Origin: Bubalus kerabau
Lineage: Eukaryota; Chordata; Mammalia; Artiodactyla; Bovidae
Length of the DNA stretch: 64,000 nt
Direction of reading: 5' to 3'
Assembly (NCBI RefSeq): GCF_029407905.1
Contig: NW_026577903.1
Span: forward strand, 372,001 to 436,000
In this document: one piece after another, positions 12,164 through 22,663 of the stretch
How positions within the stretch are numbered: position 1 is the first letter of the stretch
How the letters are laid out: the number at the start of each line of letters is the position of its first letter
Program-made: the position numbers and the translations under genes
Notes under the pieces: model-generated
What the model was told of the DNA's origin: nothing
Databases searched by the model: none
Seen by the model: only the letters and a program-made list of their open reading frames with translations

Positions 12164-12612
12164 GAACTGGGACTGCGTGGAGCAGGGAACCAAGTATTCC
12201 GCCGTCTGTTGGCACATTCTCGGAGCTCCCCAACCTGGCGATCGCAGAAAAGCCTTGCCTTTGGGGTCAAGGCCTTTACCGCTCCACCCCTCTGCTGAAA
12301 AATCTCAGAGTCTGCGCGGTTCTTCCAAGCAGCCTAGTGTCCGCTGGAAGTCCAAGGGACAGAACACTGAACTCTGGCCGGCTGGCCCAGCCCTGCTTCT
12401 GGCACTTTGTAAGCCAGCAGGCCCTTGAGCACCTGCTGGGATGGGAAAGGGAAGGGTCCACGGATTGCACCCTAGAAACTTAGTAGGGTGCATGGATTTC
12501 AAACCCTGGTGGCCGCCCAGGCAGCAAAGAAGGGGGTGGGCACCTTGCTGCCCTTTCATGGCAGAATCTGTGGTTGTCCAGCTGCGTGGGCCTTTTCATG
12601 AGGACCCTGTGC

Positions 12613-12618
12613 AATAAA
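12613..12618 (+). terminator. AATAAA near the 3' end of GC-rich block copy 1
   Basis: The AATAAA lies within tgcaataaaagttt, 5 bases before homology to copy 2 ends. Copy 2 has aataac at 17092-17097. It could be a remnant polyadenylation signal, but no downstream GT-rich element or poly(A) tail is obvious. Confidence 0.3.
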
Positions 12619-12623
12619 AGTTT

Positions 12624-13539
12624 GGTGTTTTGGAACTGAATAATTAGAACGTGTAAAAGCTTTAAATTATGTGGTGGTGTAATTAAAAAACAAAACAAAA
12701 CAAAACCAAGCTCCAAGTGTTTTGCAAATGGAGGTTTAAATATTGAAGGACTGTATTCCTTGCACTGTGGCATTCTATCAAGAAGTGTGCAGGATTTTTT
12801 TTTTTTTTAAGAAAAGTGTTCGAAGTGAGGGAAACAGGAAACCCAGAGGTGCCCCTGTATTTTGGGGAAGGCATTAGGAGGTCACTTGGAAATGCTGCTG
12901 GCTGTGCGGGAGCAGGGCAGATGGGCTGTGCAGGCTTGCCCTTTGCATGGATGTTCTTGTGTGTGGAAACCCAGCTCGGAGCCATCTCCTGATGTGTAAG
13001 AATTTCGCAGACAAACCTTGAGCTAAGCAATGCATTTTTTCCTAAGAAAATGTTTGTCTTAAGCGATGTAAATATCCTATGTATTTCCGCTAGACTCTGG
13101 CTTCAGGTCGGTTCCCCCAAAAGGCTCAGAAGCGATTTGAACAAAACAGCATGTTTTCCTCCTAGCTTGTTCTCCTTATCTATGTTAAGGAAATGATATA
13201 TTTGCCTGCAATACTGCCTTTCTTCAAGATTCATGTCAATCAAGTTTTGGCCCGGGATGACTCACCTGCTGCCAATATTATCTCAATGCATGTCGTGGGG
13301 GAGGGGCCTGGTGCCATTCCCTGAAACAGTTCCTTTCTTTCCTTAGCTGACTGCTAGTGCCTGTAGAATATCTGGCTAAAGACCAGCAGGGGGTACTCTT
13401 ACTACCCCCCCACCCCGCCTCGAGTCTAAGTCAGCAGCTTTCTCTATCTCTTTAGTACTTTAATAACACTTGATGACACAAAAGCTCTGAGCGATCAAAT
13501 CATATCAAATCTTCATTTCAGATTGAAGATGCATTCCAT
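12624..13539. other. Non-satellite island, left segment; no gene recognised
   Basis: AT-richer unique-looking DNA. It contains a (caaaa)n stretch around 12690-12707, a run of T at about 12790-12803 and a C-rich run at about 13405-13417. I see no open frame with recognisable protein similarity, no tRNA and no clear LTR. Old, decayed transposon sequence is likely but I cannot name it. Confidence 0.5.
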
Positions 13540-13765
13540 GGTATTGCCATCTTAAGTCTTTCCATCGTTATGGAATATCTGTCCATGTATTCAGGATAGT
13601 TTTCAGCCAGGGTGTATAATTTCCAGTGTGCCAGTCTTGTCATCCTCGTTACATCCATGGCAAAGTGTTTTATTCATGTTGATATTATTGAAAGGGAATT
13701 TTTTAAAATTCCTTTTCAGATTATTATCTGCTAATGTATACAGATAAAACTGTGTAATCATTCAT
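13540..13765 (-). mobile_element. Old L1 (LINE-1) ORF2 fragment, antisense
   Basis: Read in this strand the order of words matches the reverse complement of mammalian L1 ORF2. These include tggaatatctgtccatgtatt, ttttcagccagggtgtat, cagtcttgtcatcctcgtta, tgttttattcatgttgatatt, a stretch like ttccttttcagatt and gctaatgtatacag. Many substitutions show it is ancient and non-functional. The match is from memory of the L1 consensus, so exact edges are uncertain. Confidence 0.65.
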
Positions 13766-14173
13766 TTTTATCAGTTTGGACAGCTTGATAGTTGTCTTTA
13801 ATTTCTTTACTTTCTGACACTTTAAGATTATCCTGGGACACATATGTAATGCCTCACCCCTAAATTCAGACATGTGTTCAAAGAACTTCTGTCCTTTTAT
13901 TTATTTATTTATTCTTTAACATTGAAATCGTTTTGACTATGCTGGGTGTTTGTTGCTAGATGGAAGTAGCTAGGACCTCTGGACTGCAGTCTCTCATCTC
14001 TTGCTGACCTCTTGTTGACCTCTGCAGAATCCTGGTAGGTGGGAGCTTGTTAGTTCCTTGTTCCTTATCAGAACCTCCTGTGATAAGTGTTTTTCTCTTC
14101 TCTGTTGCCTGGTAAGGGTGGGTGGTCATGGGCATCCCAAAGTTGGCTAGAAGTCAATTATTTAGGCAGGCTT
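13766..14173. other. Non-satellite island, unassigned segment
   Basis: Unique-looking sequence with a (tta/ttta)n stretch at about 13898-13914. No coding potential or named repeat recognised. Confidence 0.45.
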
Positions 14174-14185
14174 GTGCATAGATAT

Positions 14186-14458
14186 GGGAGAAGGCAATGG
14201 CACCCCACTCCTGGAAAATCCCAAGGACGGAGGAGCCTGGTAGGCTGCAGTCCATGGGGTGGCTAAGAGTCGGACACCACTGAGCGACTTCATTTTCACT
14301 TTTCACTTTCATGCATAGGAGGAGGAAATGGCAACCCACTCCAGTGTTCTTGCCTAGAGAACCCCAGGGACTCCGGGGCCTGGTGGGCTGCCATCTATGG
14401 TGTGGCACAGGGTCGGCCTCAACTGAACCACTTAGCAGCTGCAGCAGCAGCAGCAGCA
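14186..14458 (+). mobile_element. Bov-A2 SINE with 12-bp target duplication
   Basis: The dimeric structure is clear. The first BovA half starts gggagaaggcaatggcaccc and contains gcctggtaggctgcagtcc and actgagcgacttc. The linker is cacttttcactttcatgca. The second half contains ggaaatggcaacccactcc and gcctggtgggctgccat. It ends in a (gca)n run of about seven triplets. It is flanked by the 12-bp direct repeat gtgcatagatat at 14174-14185 and 14459-14470. The element is specific to bovid-lineage ruminants, is mobilised in trans by Bov-B, and here is moderately diverged from the consensus I remember. Confidence 0.92.
14434..14458 (+). repeat. (AGC)n microsatellite in the SINE tail
   Basis: A run of gcagca triplets at the 3' end of the Bov-A2 element, a usual and often length-polymorphic feature of these tails. 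Confidence 0.8.
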
Positions 14459-14470
14459 GTGCATAGATAT

Positions 14471-15170
14471 CAAAGGGGATGAGAACAGTCAGGTAGGATC
14501 ACATATGTCACCGTGAAACAATACTTCTCCTCTTAGCCAAAGCTAACAAAAGATTTCTGTTCTAGGTCAACCTAGAAGAGATCACTTAAGAGGTAAAGAA
14601 ACTTAAACTCCATTAGCAAAGGCAGTTCAACATCTCAAGAAAACTTGTGCTAGGCACAAAACTCTTTTCTGGGGGCCTACTTTCCCTACAACCTCCTTAT
14701 CCCATTCTGTACCCATTCCTTTGCTTCTCCCGTCCTGAAAATGCCACCTGTAAGACAGAACTACTTCGTTTTCCTTCTTAAAGTGTGATTGCATTGCATA
14801 CATTCTTGTAATAACAAGTCATACATTTCCCTTCAGCAACCAAGAACTCACTCTTATATTGGCATTTGATAGATTGGTGAGCATACCTATCAGTGATAAT
14901 AGCGCCCACCCCGCTTCCTGCAAGAACAGAACAAAACAAAACAAAACAAAAAAATTGCTTTCTTACATTTAATATGCTCGGATGGTGCCAGTCACTATTC
15001 ATGCAGAGTCAAAAATCTCTTTTGTTTCTGTGTAAAAGGGAGGTCCTTTCAAGTCGTGAATGTTTAAGAAGTTTCATTTATTTGGAAGTGACCTAGCTAT
15101 TCAATACACTGTCGTCACTTAGTTTAGCACCAGGATAGAAACTCAGGTAACCAAAACACCTGGAGGAACG
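14471..15170. other. Non-satellite island, unassigned segment
   Basis: Unique-looking, AT-rich DNA with an (aacaaa)n-type simple stretch at about 14929-14953. No gene, RNA or named repeat recognised. Confidence 0.45.
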
Positions 15171-15176
15171 ATTGTA

Positions 15177-15362
15177 AGTTCAGTTCAGTTCAGTTGCTCA
15201 GTCGAGTCTGACTCTTTGTGACCCCGTGGCCTGCAGGACGCCAGGCTTCCGTGTCCATCACCAACTCCAGGGGCTTGCTCAAACTCATGTCCATCGAGTC
15301 ACTGATGCCATCCAACCATCTTATCCTCTGTCATCCCCTTCTCCTCTGCCTTCAATCAAGAC
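15177..15362 (-). mobile_element. Bov-B / ART2-type retroposon fragment
   Basis: It starts with an (agttc)n stretch at 15177-15194. Words typical of ruminant RTE-derived repeats follow: gctcagtcgagtctgactc, gtgaccccgtgg, ccaggcttccgtgtccatca, catccaaccatcttatcct and gtcatccccttctcctctgcc. This corresponds to the 3' end of Bov-B (RTE LINE) or an ART2/Bov-tA relative read in reverse, 5'-truncated. Which family is best needs a library search. I saw no clear target duplication. Confidence 0.75.
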
Positions 15363-16211
15363 TATGAGAGGCGGATATTTTAGAGTATAATTATTGTTAA
15401 GAGTTTATCTAAAAGCTCATATCACATTTACATTTTTTACATTGGTTGTTGCTGTTTCCAGGTACTTTCTTGCTGACAAGCTTGTGACACATATAACAAT
15501 AGAGCAATTTTTACCTTAGAATAAACCTAGGCACTATGAACATGTTGTGCTTAATGTTGTTGACTCTTAGACATATCTATAGTGGAGGAGCAAAACCAAA
15601 AATACTAGATATTTAATATTGACTAGTTCCCAGTTCACGGGACTCTGACATTCATTTAGGTCAATGTTTTCTTGTATTTCCAGCAGTTTGATTTGGAAGG
15701 GCTGCCTTGTCTTGAGACCATTGAAATCAGAACACAGAACTTGAGCAATATTATCAAAAAACACAAGGCTCACACTGACACATACCTTAATCCAAACAGA
15801 CAGACAAGACATCTTCCAGGTTTCCGCCTGAGATTTAAAATATTTCTTTGAGCCAGTCTTCTGGGGAGTGGGGGGATGGGGGTGGCAGTGAGGCAGGCTT
15901 GGGTAACAAGCTAATTGTTGGTCATTGCATATGCAAAGAACCAGCTTTCCGGGTTCCAAGGAAAAAAGTTTCCTTGGTAACCAACTTTGTCTGGTTCTAT
16001 AGAATATCATGGCCCTCCTAGGTCAGGTCATCTTGCCTTTCTGTAGTCCTCGTTTTATCCCTAAATCATAGACAGCTTGGATTGTCTCTGTGGGGTGTAT
16101 GTATTGTCCTCATATTTGACCTGGCGGCAGCAGCGAGGTCCAAGAGCCTCTCCTGGAACCGGGCGTGGGGACGGGGCTCACCGGGAGCCACTGGTGAAGG
16201 TGGGCAGCGCC
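15363..16211. other. Non-satellite island, right segment; no gene recognised
   Basis: Unique-looking DNA that becomes GC-rich after about 16120, just before the second GC-rich block. A 147-codon open frame on the minus strand (15567-16010) has no recognisable domain, no conserved copy elsewhere in the window and no supporting signals, so I do not call it. Confidence 0.45.
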
Positions 16212-17102
16212 CCTGGAGCACGGCAGGGGCGGGGCGAACCCGGGCGGCACAGGGCAGGTGTCGGCTCCTGGCGGGGGTGGGGGAGGGCTTCCCAGTTGTG
16301 CTCTCGGAGATGGCCACTGCGGCTGGAAACGCTCCGGGAGCGCACCCAGGGCAGGGTAAACCTGGGCTGCACAGGTCGAGATTCCGCTCTCTGTGGGTGG
16401 GTGGTCAGTCCCTGTTGTGCTCCCGGGGGTCGCCAATGTGGCTGGGAACCCGCCGGGAGCCCGGCAGGGCCGGGGCGAAACCTGGCGGCACGGGGCGGGG
16501 TGGGGGCCCGTTCGCAGCGGGGGTCGGCTCCTGGCGGGGGTGGGGGAGGGCTTTCCAGATGTGCTGTTGGGGGTCGCCATTGCGGCTGCGAATGCCCATT
16601 TGGTGAACTCCTGGATCCCCAAGGATCGGCATCCATTGGCCACAGCGGAGGGGTGCGGAACACAGATAAGGGAACGGGGACTGCGTGGAGCAGGGAACCA
16701 TGTATTCCGCCCTGTGTTGGCACAGTCTCAGAGCTCCCCAACCTGACGGTCGCAGAAAGGCCTCGTCTTTGGGGTCAAGGCTTTTACCGCTCCACCCCTC
16801 TGCTGAAAAACCTCAGAGTCTGCGCGGTTTTCCCAAGCAGCCTAGTGTCCGCTGGAAGTCCAAGGGACAGAACCCTGAATTCTGGCCAGCTGGCCCAGCC
16901 CTGCTTCTGGCACTTTGTAGGCCAGCGGGCCCTGGAGCACCTGCTAGGATGGGAAAGGGAAGGGTACGCGAATTGCACCCTGGTGGCCGCCGAGGCAGCA
17001 AAGAAGTGGGGAGGGCACCTTACTGCCCTTTAATGGCAGACAGAATCTGTGGATGTCCTGCTGAGCGGGCCTTTTCATGGGGACCTTGTGCAATAACAGT
17101 TT
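16212..17102 (+). repeat. GC-rich duplicated block, copy 2
   Basis: Second copy of the block at 11729-12623, same orientation. It again has three GC-rich repeats (aligned words at about 16291, 16409 and 16552; spacing ~118 and ~143), then the unique 3' part. Relative to copy 1 it lacks a 34-bp segment after 16977, has the splice-donor G changed to A at 16666, and has AATAAA changed to AATAAC. Homology ends in agttt at 17098-17102, where satellite I begins at once. Copy 2 holds a 318-codon open frame (16077-17033). Within the 3' part, where both copies stay open, almost all differences change the amino acid, which argues against a protein under selection. Confidence 0.75.
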
Positions 17103-18440
17103 ACCGGTGACCTTAGGGAACTTCCCAGTGTGCTTCTGACAGATGAGGGATGCTGTGGAGTTGGCGGGGCCTCTCAGGACTCCGCTGTGTTTGGCGCAAT
17201 GGAAGAGGGCCTCATCTCCAGGGAAGGCAGGAACCTCAGGCTTCCTCTCCGTTTCGGACTCCGACCGCAGGGTCCCTGCAGAGTTGGGACAAGAGAGTCA
17301 GGAATCGTCTTGTCTGAGGAAGGGAACTCCGCTTGCCTCTCGAGGTGCTCAGGGGGTCTCAGGCCCCTTGTTGAGCTGTGTGTGGAACCTGCGGGTGTTT
17401 CCGGACGATGCACGACAGTGACAGTGCCCCTTCGTGTTGTGCCTTCACCCACTGGCTTGCCTTCGAAGAGGTGTCCGGGCCTCGGGTTCTTTTCAAGAGC
17501 AGACAGGGAAATTAGGGTCTTTCGGCATGTGGGACCACCCACGGGGCTAGTCTCAAATTTCCTAGTGAGGCCGGCTTCATCCTGAGGTGTGCCGGGAAGG
17601 CCGGGAACCCTTCAAGACAATGCAGGGGGATCGACTCTCCTGTCGCGGTCAGGAGGGGAGAAGGGGCTCGGATGAAGTGGGGCCGGAACCCTCGGTGTTA
17701 CCCTCGAGGGAAACCGGCGTGTGAGGGACTTTTGGGGGATGCATGAAAGGAGTCAGGTACCGTTTCGCACTTCAGGACAGAACCTAGGACTTTCCTTGAG
17801 ACGCCGTAGCGGGCAAGGGCCTCATCTTGCGAAGACGTTGGAACCATGTGGATTTTCTCGAGTTGCGGCGGGATTCTCGAGTTACGACGGGGATTTCAGG
17901 CTTCCTCTTGTATTGGCCCCGAGAAGCCTAATCTTCCATTCGAGTTGCGAGGGAAAGCAGGGGGTTGCATTCGAGTCACTGCAGGGCCAATGAGACCTCA
18001 TCTAGGTCTGTGTCCGGGACTTAACGTTCCTCTCAAGGGAAGACAGGGATCTCGGGGTGGCGTTCCAGACTCCCCCGGGGAGCCAGGCCTTGTCTCGAGG
18101 GCAAGCAAAGGATGCCACTCTCCTCTCAAGTCGTGACGCAGATCTCTTGGAGCCCACTGAGTGGCCTCAAGGGAGTCAGGCCTCCTCTTCAGTTTGGAGA
18201 GAGGACTCGGGATTGCGCTCTGGGTAAGGCAGGAAAAGAAGGCCCTCACCTCGCGAGGACGGGAGCTTCTCAGGGGTTTCCTCGAGCTGTGGAGCCCGTG
18301 GGGGTTTTCTCACGAGGCAAGACGAGGATCCCAGGGAGCCTCTCGTGCGGCGCCAGGGAAGTCAGGTCTCCGTGCCCGTGGCGAGGGGGAGCGCGTCATG
18401 GCTCTCGAGTCACGGGAGGGGACTAGAGCCATGAGACGCG
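17103..18440. repeat. Satellite I monomer S0, truncated at the array edge
   Basis: Subtype A (ccttagggaacttcccag, later gggaagg). Lacks the first ~65 bp of a unit phased on ttgaagaagg, because the array starts inside the unit at 17103. It is the most divergent monomer compared with its higher-order counterpart near 38740-40076. Confidence 0.85.
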
Positions 18441-19844
18441 TTGAAGAAGGACTCTCGAGGTCTTTGTCGGGGGGCGGCGGGAAACCCTCGTTTCCCTTGC
18501 CTTCTGCCGGGGACCTTAGGGAACTTCCCAGGGTGCCTCTGAGAGGCGAGGGATCCTGTGGAGGTGGCGGGGCCTCTCGGGACTCCGCTGGGTCTTGCCC
18601 AACCGAAGAGGGCCTCACCTCGAGGGGAGGCTGGAACCTCAGGCTTTCACTCCGTTTCGGACTGCGACCGCAGGGTCCCTGCAGAGTTGGGACAGGAGAG
18701 TCAGGCCTCGTCTTGTCTGAGGAAGGGAACCCCGCTGGCCTCTCGAGTTGTTCAGAGGGCCACAGGCCCCTCGTCGAGCTGTGTGTGGAACCCGCGGGTG
18801 TTTCCAGACGATGCACAGGGGTGTCAGTGCCGCTTCGGGCTGTGCCTTCACCCACAGGGTTGCCTTCGAAGAGGGGTCCGTCATCGGGTTCTTCTCAAGA
18901 GCCTACAGGGCAATCGGGCTCATTAGGCATGTGGCACCACCCACGTGGCTCGTTTCGAATTTCCTCGTGAGACCGGCCTCCTCTTGAGGTGCGACGGCTA
19001 GTCCGGGAACCCCTTCCAGACCACGCAGGGGAATCGACTCTCCTGTCGCGATCAGGAGGGGAGAAGGGGCTCAGATGAAGCGGTGCCGGGACCCTCGGTG
19101 TTCCACTCGAGGGAACCCGGCGTATCGGGGAACTTTTGGGGGTCGCATGAAGGCTGTCAGGTCCCGTTTCGCACTTCAGGGCGGAACAGGGGACTTCCCT
19201 TGAGACGCCGTCACGGGCAAGGGCCTCATTTTGCGAAGAGGTGGGAACCACGTTGTTTTTCTCGAGTTGCGGCGGGATTCTCGTGTTACGACAGGGGATT
19301 ACAGGCTTCCTCTTGTGTCGGCCGTGGGTAGCCCAAACTTCTATTCTAGTGGCGAGGGAAAGGTGGGGGTTGCGCTCGAGTCACTGCAGGGCCAAAGAGA
19401 CCTCATCTAGGCGTGTGTCCAGGACCTAATGCTCCTCTCCAGGGAAGACAAGGATCTCGGGGTTGCATCCCATGCTCCCCCGGGGAGTCAGGCCTCGCCT
19501 CGAGGGGAAGCAAAGACTCCGCTCTCCTCCCGAGTCGCGACGCTGATATCTTGGTGCCCCCTGAGTGGCCTCAAGGGAGTCCAGCCTCCTCTTCACTTTT
19601 GAGAGAGGACTCGTGATTGCTCTCCAGGCTAGGCAGGAAAAGAAGGCCCTCACCTCGCGAGGACGGGGGCATCTCAGGGGTTTCCTCGAGCTGCGGCACC
19701 CGTGGGGGTTTTCTCCCGAGGCACGACGAGGATCTCAGGGAGCCTCTCGTGCGGCACCAGGGAAGTCATGTCTCCATGCACGTGGCGAGAAGGAGCGCGT
19801 CATTGTTCTCGAGTCATGGGAGGGGACTAGGGCCTCAAGACGCG
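18441..19844. repeat. Satellite I monomer S1 (1404 bp)
   Basis: Subtype A. It shares the rare word ggggggcggcggg with its counterpart M15 (40107), which suggests that the higher-order structure once extended this far. Scattered differences from M15 decrease toward its right end. Confidence 0.85.
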
Positions 19845-21242
19845 TTGAAGAAGGACTCTCGATGTCTTTCTCGGGTTGCAGCGGGAAACCCTGTTTTCCC
19901 CGACTTCTGCCGGGGACCTGAGGGAACTTCCCAGGGTGCCTCTGAGAGGTGAGGGACGCTGTGGAGTTGGTGGGGCCTCTCGGGACTCCACTGGGTTTGT
20001 CGCAATGGAAGAGGGCCTCATCTCGAGTGGAGGCAGGAACCTCAGGCTTCCTCTCCAATTCTGACTCTGATCGTAGTGTCCCTGCAGAGTTGGGACAGGA
20101 GAGTCAGGCTATGTCTTTTCTGAGGAATGGAACTCCGCTTGCCTCTCGAGTTGTTCATCGGGTTTCAGGCCCCTTGTCAAACTTGTGTGGAATCTGCAGG
20201 TTTTTCCAGACGATGCATGGGGGTGGCAGTGCCCCTTCGTTTTGTGTCTTCATCCACAGGGTTGCCTTCGAAGATGTGTCCGGGCATCGTGTTCTTATGA
20301 AGAGCGGCCTGGGAAATCGGGGTCGTTCAGCATTTGGCACCACCCACGTGGCTAGTCTCGAATTTCCTCATGAAACCGGCCTCATCCTGAGGTGTGCCGC
20401 GAAGGTCATGAAACCCTTCCAGACAAAGCAGAGGATTCGACCCTCCTGTGGCGATCAGGAGGAGAGAAGTGGCTCAGATGAAGTGCTGCTGGGAACCTCG
20501 GTGTTTCCCTCAAGTGAGACAGGTATGTCGGGTAACTTTTGGGGTCGCATAACGCGTTCCAAGTACCGTTTCGCTCTTCCAATTGGAACGTGGGACTTCT
20601 CTTGGGGTGCACCAGCGGGCAAGGGCCTCATCTTGGAATGACTGGGGAACCACTTGGTTTTTCTCTAGTTGCGGTGGGATATTTGAGTTACCACAGGGAA
20701 TTCATGCTTCCTCTTGTGTTGGCCCACAAAAGTCTTATCTTCCATTCGAGATTCGAGGAAGAGCTGGAGGTGCGCTCTAGTCACTGAAGGCAAAAGAGAC
20801 CCCACCAAGGCTTGTGTGCAGGACCTAATGTTCATGTCAAGGGGCGACAGGAATCTCGGGGTTGCATTCCAGACTCACCCTGGAGTCAGGCCTCGTCTCG
20901 AGGGGAAGCAAAGGACTCTGCTCTCCTCTCGAGTCGGACGGGTATGTCTTGGAGCCCACTGAGTGGCTTAAAGGGAGTCAAACCTCCTCTGGTGTTTGGA
21001 GGGAGGACACGGGATTGCTCTCCAGGCAATGCAGGAAATGAAGTCCCTCATCTCCCGATGACTGGGGCGTCTCGTAGGTTTTCTCGAGCTGTGGCGCTAG
21101 TGTGGGGTTTCTCACGAAGTAAGACTGGGAGCTCAGTGAGCCTCTCATGTGGTGCCAGGGCAGTCAGGTCTCTATGCACGTGGTGAGAGGGAGCCCGTCA
21201 TTGTTCTCGAGTCATGGTAGGGGAATTGGGCCTGAAAACGTG
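19845..21242. repeat. Satellite I monomer M1 (1398 bp)
   Basis: Starts as subtype A (gaggtgaggg after 19940) and becomes subtype B before 20.9 kb (gacaaagcag, then cctaa/cttaaagggagtcaa). It is a chimeric unit and the only one with visible differences between the first two higher-order copies. Confidence 0.8.
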
Positions 21243-22663
21243 TTAAAGAAGGACTCTCGAGGTCTTTCTTGGGTTGCAGCAGGAAACCCTGGGTTCCATC
21301 GACTTGTGCCAGTGACCTCAGGAAGCTTCTCAGCGTGCCTCTGAGAAGTCAGGGTCACTGTGGAGTTGGGAGGGGCCTCTCGGAACTCCACTGGGTTTGG
21401 TGCAATGGAAGAGGGCCTCATGACAAGTTGAGGCAGGAACCACAGGGTTCCTCTCCTGGCTTCGAATGCGCCGGATCTGACTCGGATCGCAGAGTCCCTG
21501 CAGAGTTGAGACAGGAGAGTCAGGCCTCGTCTTGTGTGGAGGAATGGAACTCCGCTTGACTCTCGCGTTGTTCATGGGGTGACAGGCCACTTGTCGATTT
21601 GTATGTGGAACTTGCGGGTTTTTCTGGACGATGCACTAGGGTGTCACTGCCCCTTCGTGTTGTGCCTTGTTCCACAGGATTGCCTTCGAGTTGGGTTCTG
21701 CCATCGGGTTCTTATCAAGAGCGGACCAGGGAATCGGGGTCTTTTGGCATGCCGCACCACCCACGAGGCTATGTCTCGAATTTCCTCGTGAGACTGGCCT
21801 CAGCTTGATGTGCGCCAGGAAGGTCGGGAACGCCTTCCAGACAAAGCAGGGGAATCGAACCTCCTGTCGCGATCAAGAGGGGAGAAGAGTCTCAGATGAA
21901 GTGGTGCCGGGAACCTCGGTGTTCTCCTCAAGTGAGACTGGTATGTCGGGGAACTTTTGGGGTCACATCAAGGGTTCCAAGTAACTTTTCGCTCTTCAAT
22001 ACGCAACGTGGGACTTCTCTTGAGACGCTGTAGCGGGCAAGGGCCTCATCTTTCGAGGACGGGGGAACCACGTGGTTTTTCTTGAGTTGGGGCGGGATTC
22101 TCGAGTTACAACCAGGAATTCAGGCTTCCTCTTCAACTGGCCCAGGGAAGTCCAGTTTTCATTCGAATTGTGAGTTAGAACTGGGGATTATTCTCGAGAC
22201 ACTGCAGGGCCAAATAGACCTCATCTAGGCTTGTGTCCAGGACCTAATGTTCCTCTGCTGGGGCGAAAGCAATCTCAGCATTGCATTCTCGACTCACCCG
22301 GGGAGTCAGACCTCGTCTCGAGGGGAAGCCAAGGACACCGCTCTCCTGTCAAGTCGCTACGGGTATATCTTGGAGCTCACTGTGTGGCCTAAAATGAGTC
22401 AAGCCTCCTGTGGAGTTTGGAGAGAGGACTCAGGATTGCTCTCCAGGCCATACAGCAAAAGAAGGCCCTCATCTCGTGAGGACTGGGGCGTCTCGTGGGT
22501 ATTCTCGAGCTGCGGCTCCAGTGTGGTGTTGCTCACGAGGTATAATGGGGAGCTCAGGGAGCCTCTCCTGTGGCGCCAGGGAAGTCAGGTTTCTATGTGC
22601 GTGGCTAGGGGGAGCGCGTCATTGCTCTCGAGTCATGGTAGGGGAATCGCAACTCAAGACGCG
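21243..22663. repeat. Satellite I monomer M2 (1421 bp)
   Basis: Subtype B (gaagtcaggg). Carries a ~19-bp length variant near 21455 (ctggcttcgaatgcgccgg) that is also present in M3 and M14 but not in the other monomers. Its segment at 22125-22290 (ttagaactggggatt, ttctcgactcacccgg) resembles the inserted segment in M4. Confidence 0.85.

Larger units (their letters stand above)
11729..12623 (+). repeat. GC-rich duplicated block, copy 1
   Basis: This block is homologous in the same orientation to 16212-17102. It has two parts. The 5' part (11729-12085) consists of three GC-rich tandem repeats of ~120 bp. The 3' part (12086-12623) is non-repetitive and ends at an AATAAA. A consensus splice donor lies at 12158. 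The two copies differ at scattered positions (by eye under 10%) and by small indels, including a 34-bp segment (12474-12507) absent from copy 2. The left edge of the homology coincides with the end of satellite II. I do not recognise the block: it could be a decayed CpG-island promoter with a first exon, a VNTR-containing retroposon, or an unnamed low-copy pericentromeric repeat. Confidence 0.75.

Noticed and set aside
13130..13400. Possible old LTR or other DNA transposon remnant
   Set aside because: Some words felt familiar but no termini, target duplication or consistent family could be recognised.
15567..16010. 147-codon minus-strand open frame in the island
   Set aside because: No domain, no second copy for comparison, no promoter or splice context. 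The length is plausible by chance.
16077..17033. 318-codon open frame across GC-rich block copy 2, with a shorter counterpart in copy 1 (12103-12483)
   Set aside because: In the ~110 codons comparable between copies about 17 amino acids differ, and most nucleotide changes are non-silent. The 5' half is a ~120-bp GC-rich minisatellite. This looks like unconstrained sequence.
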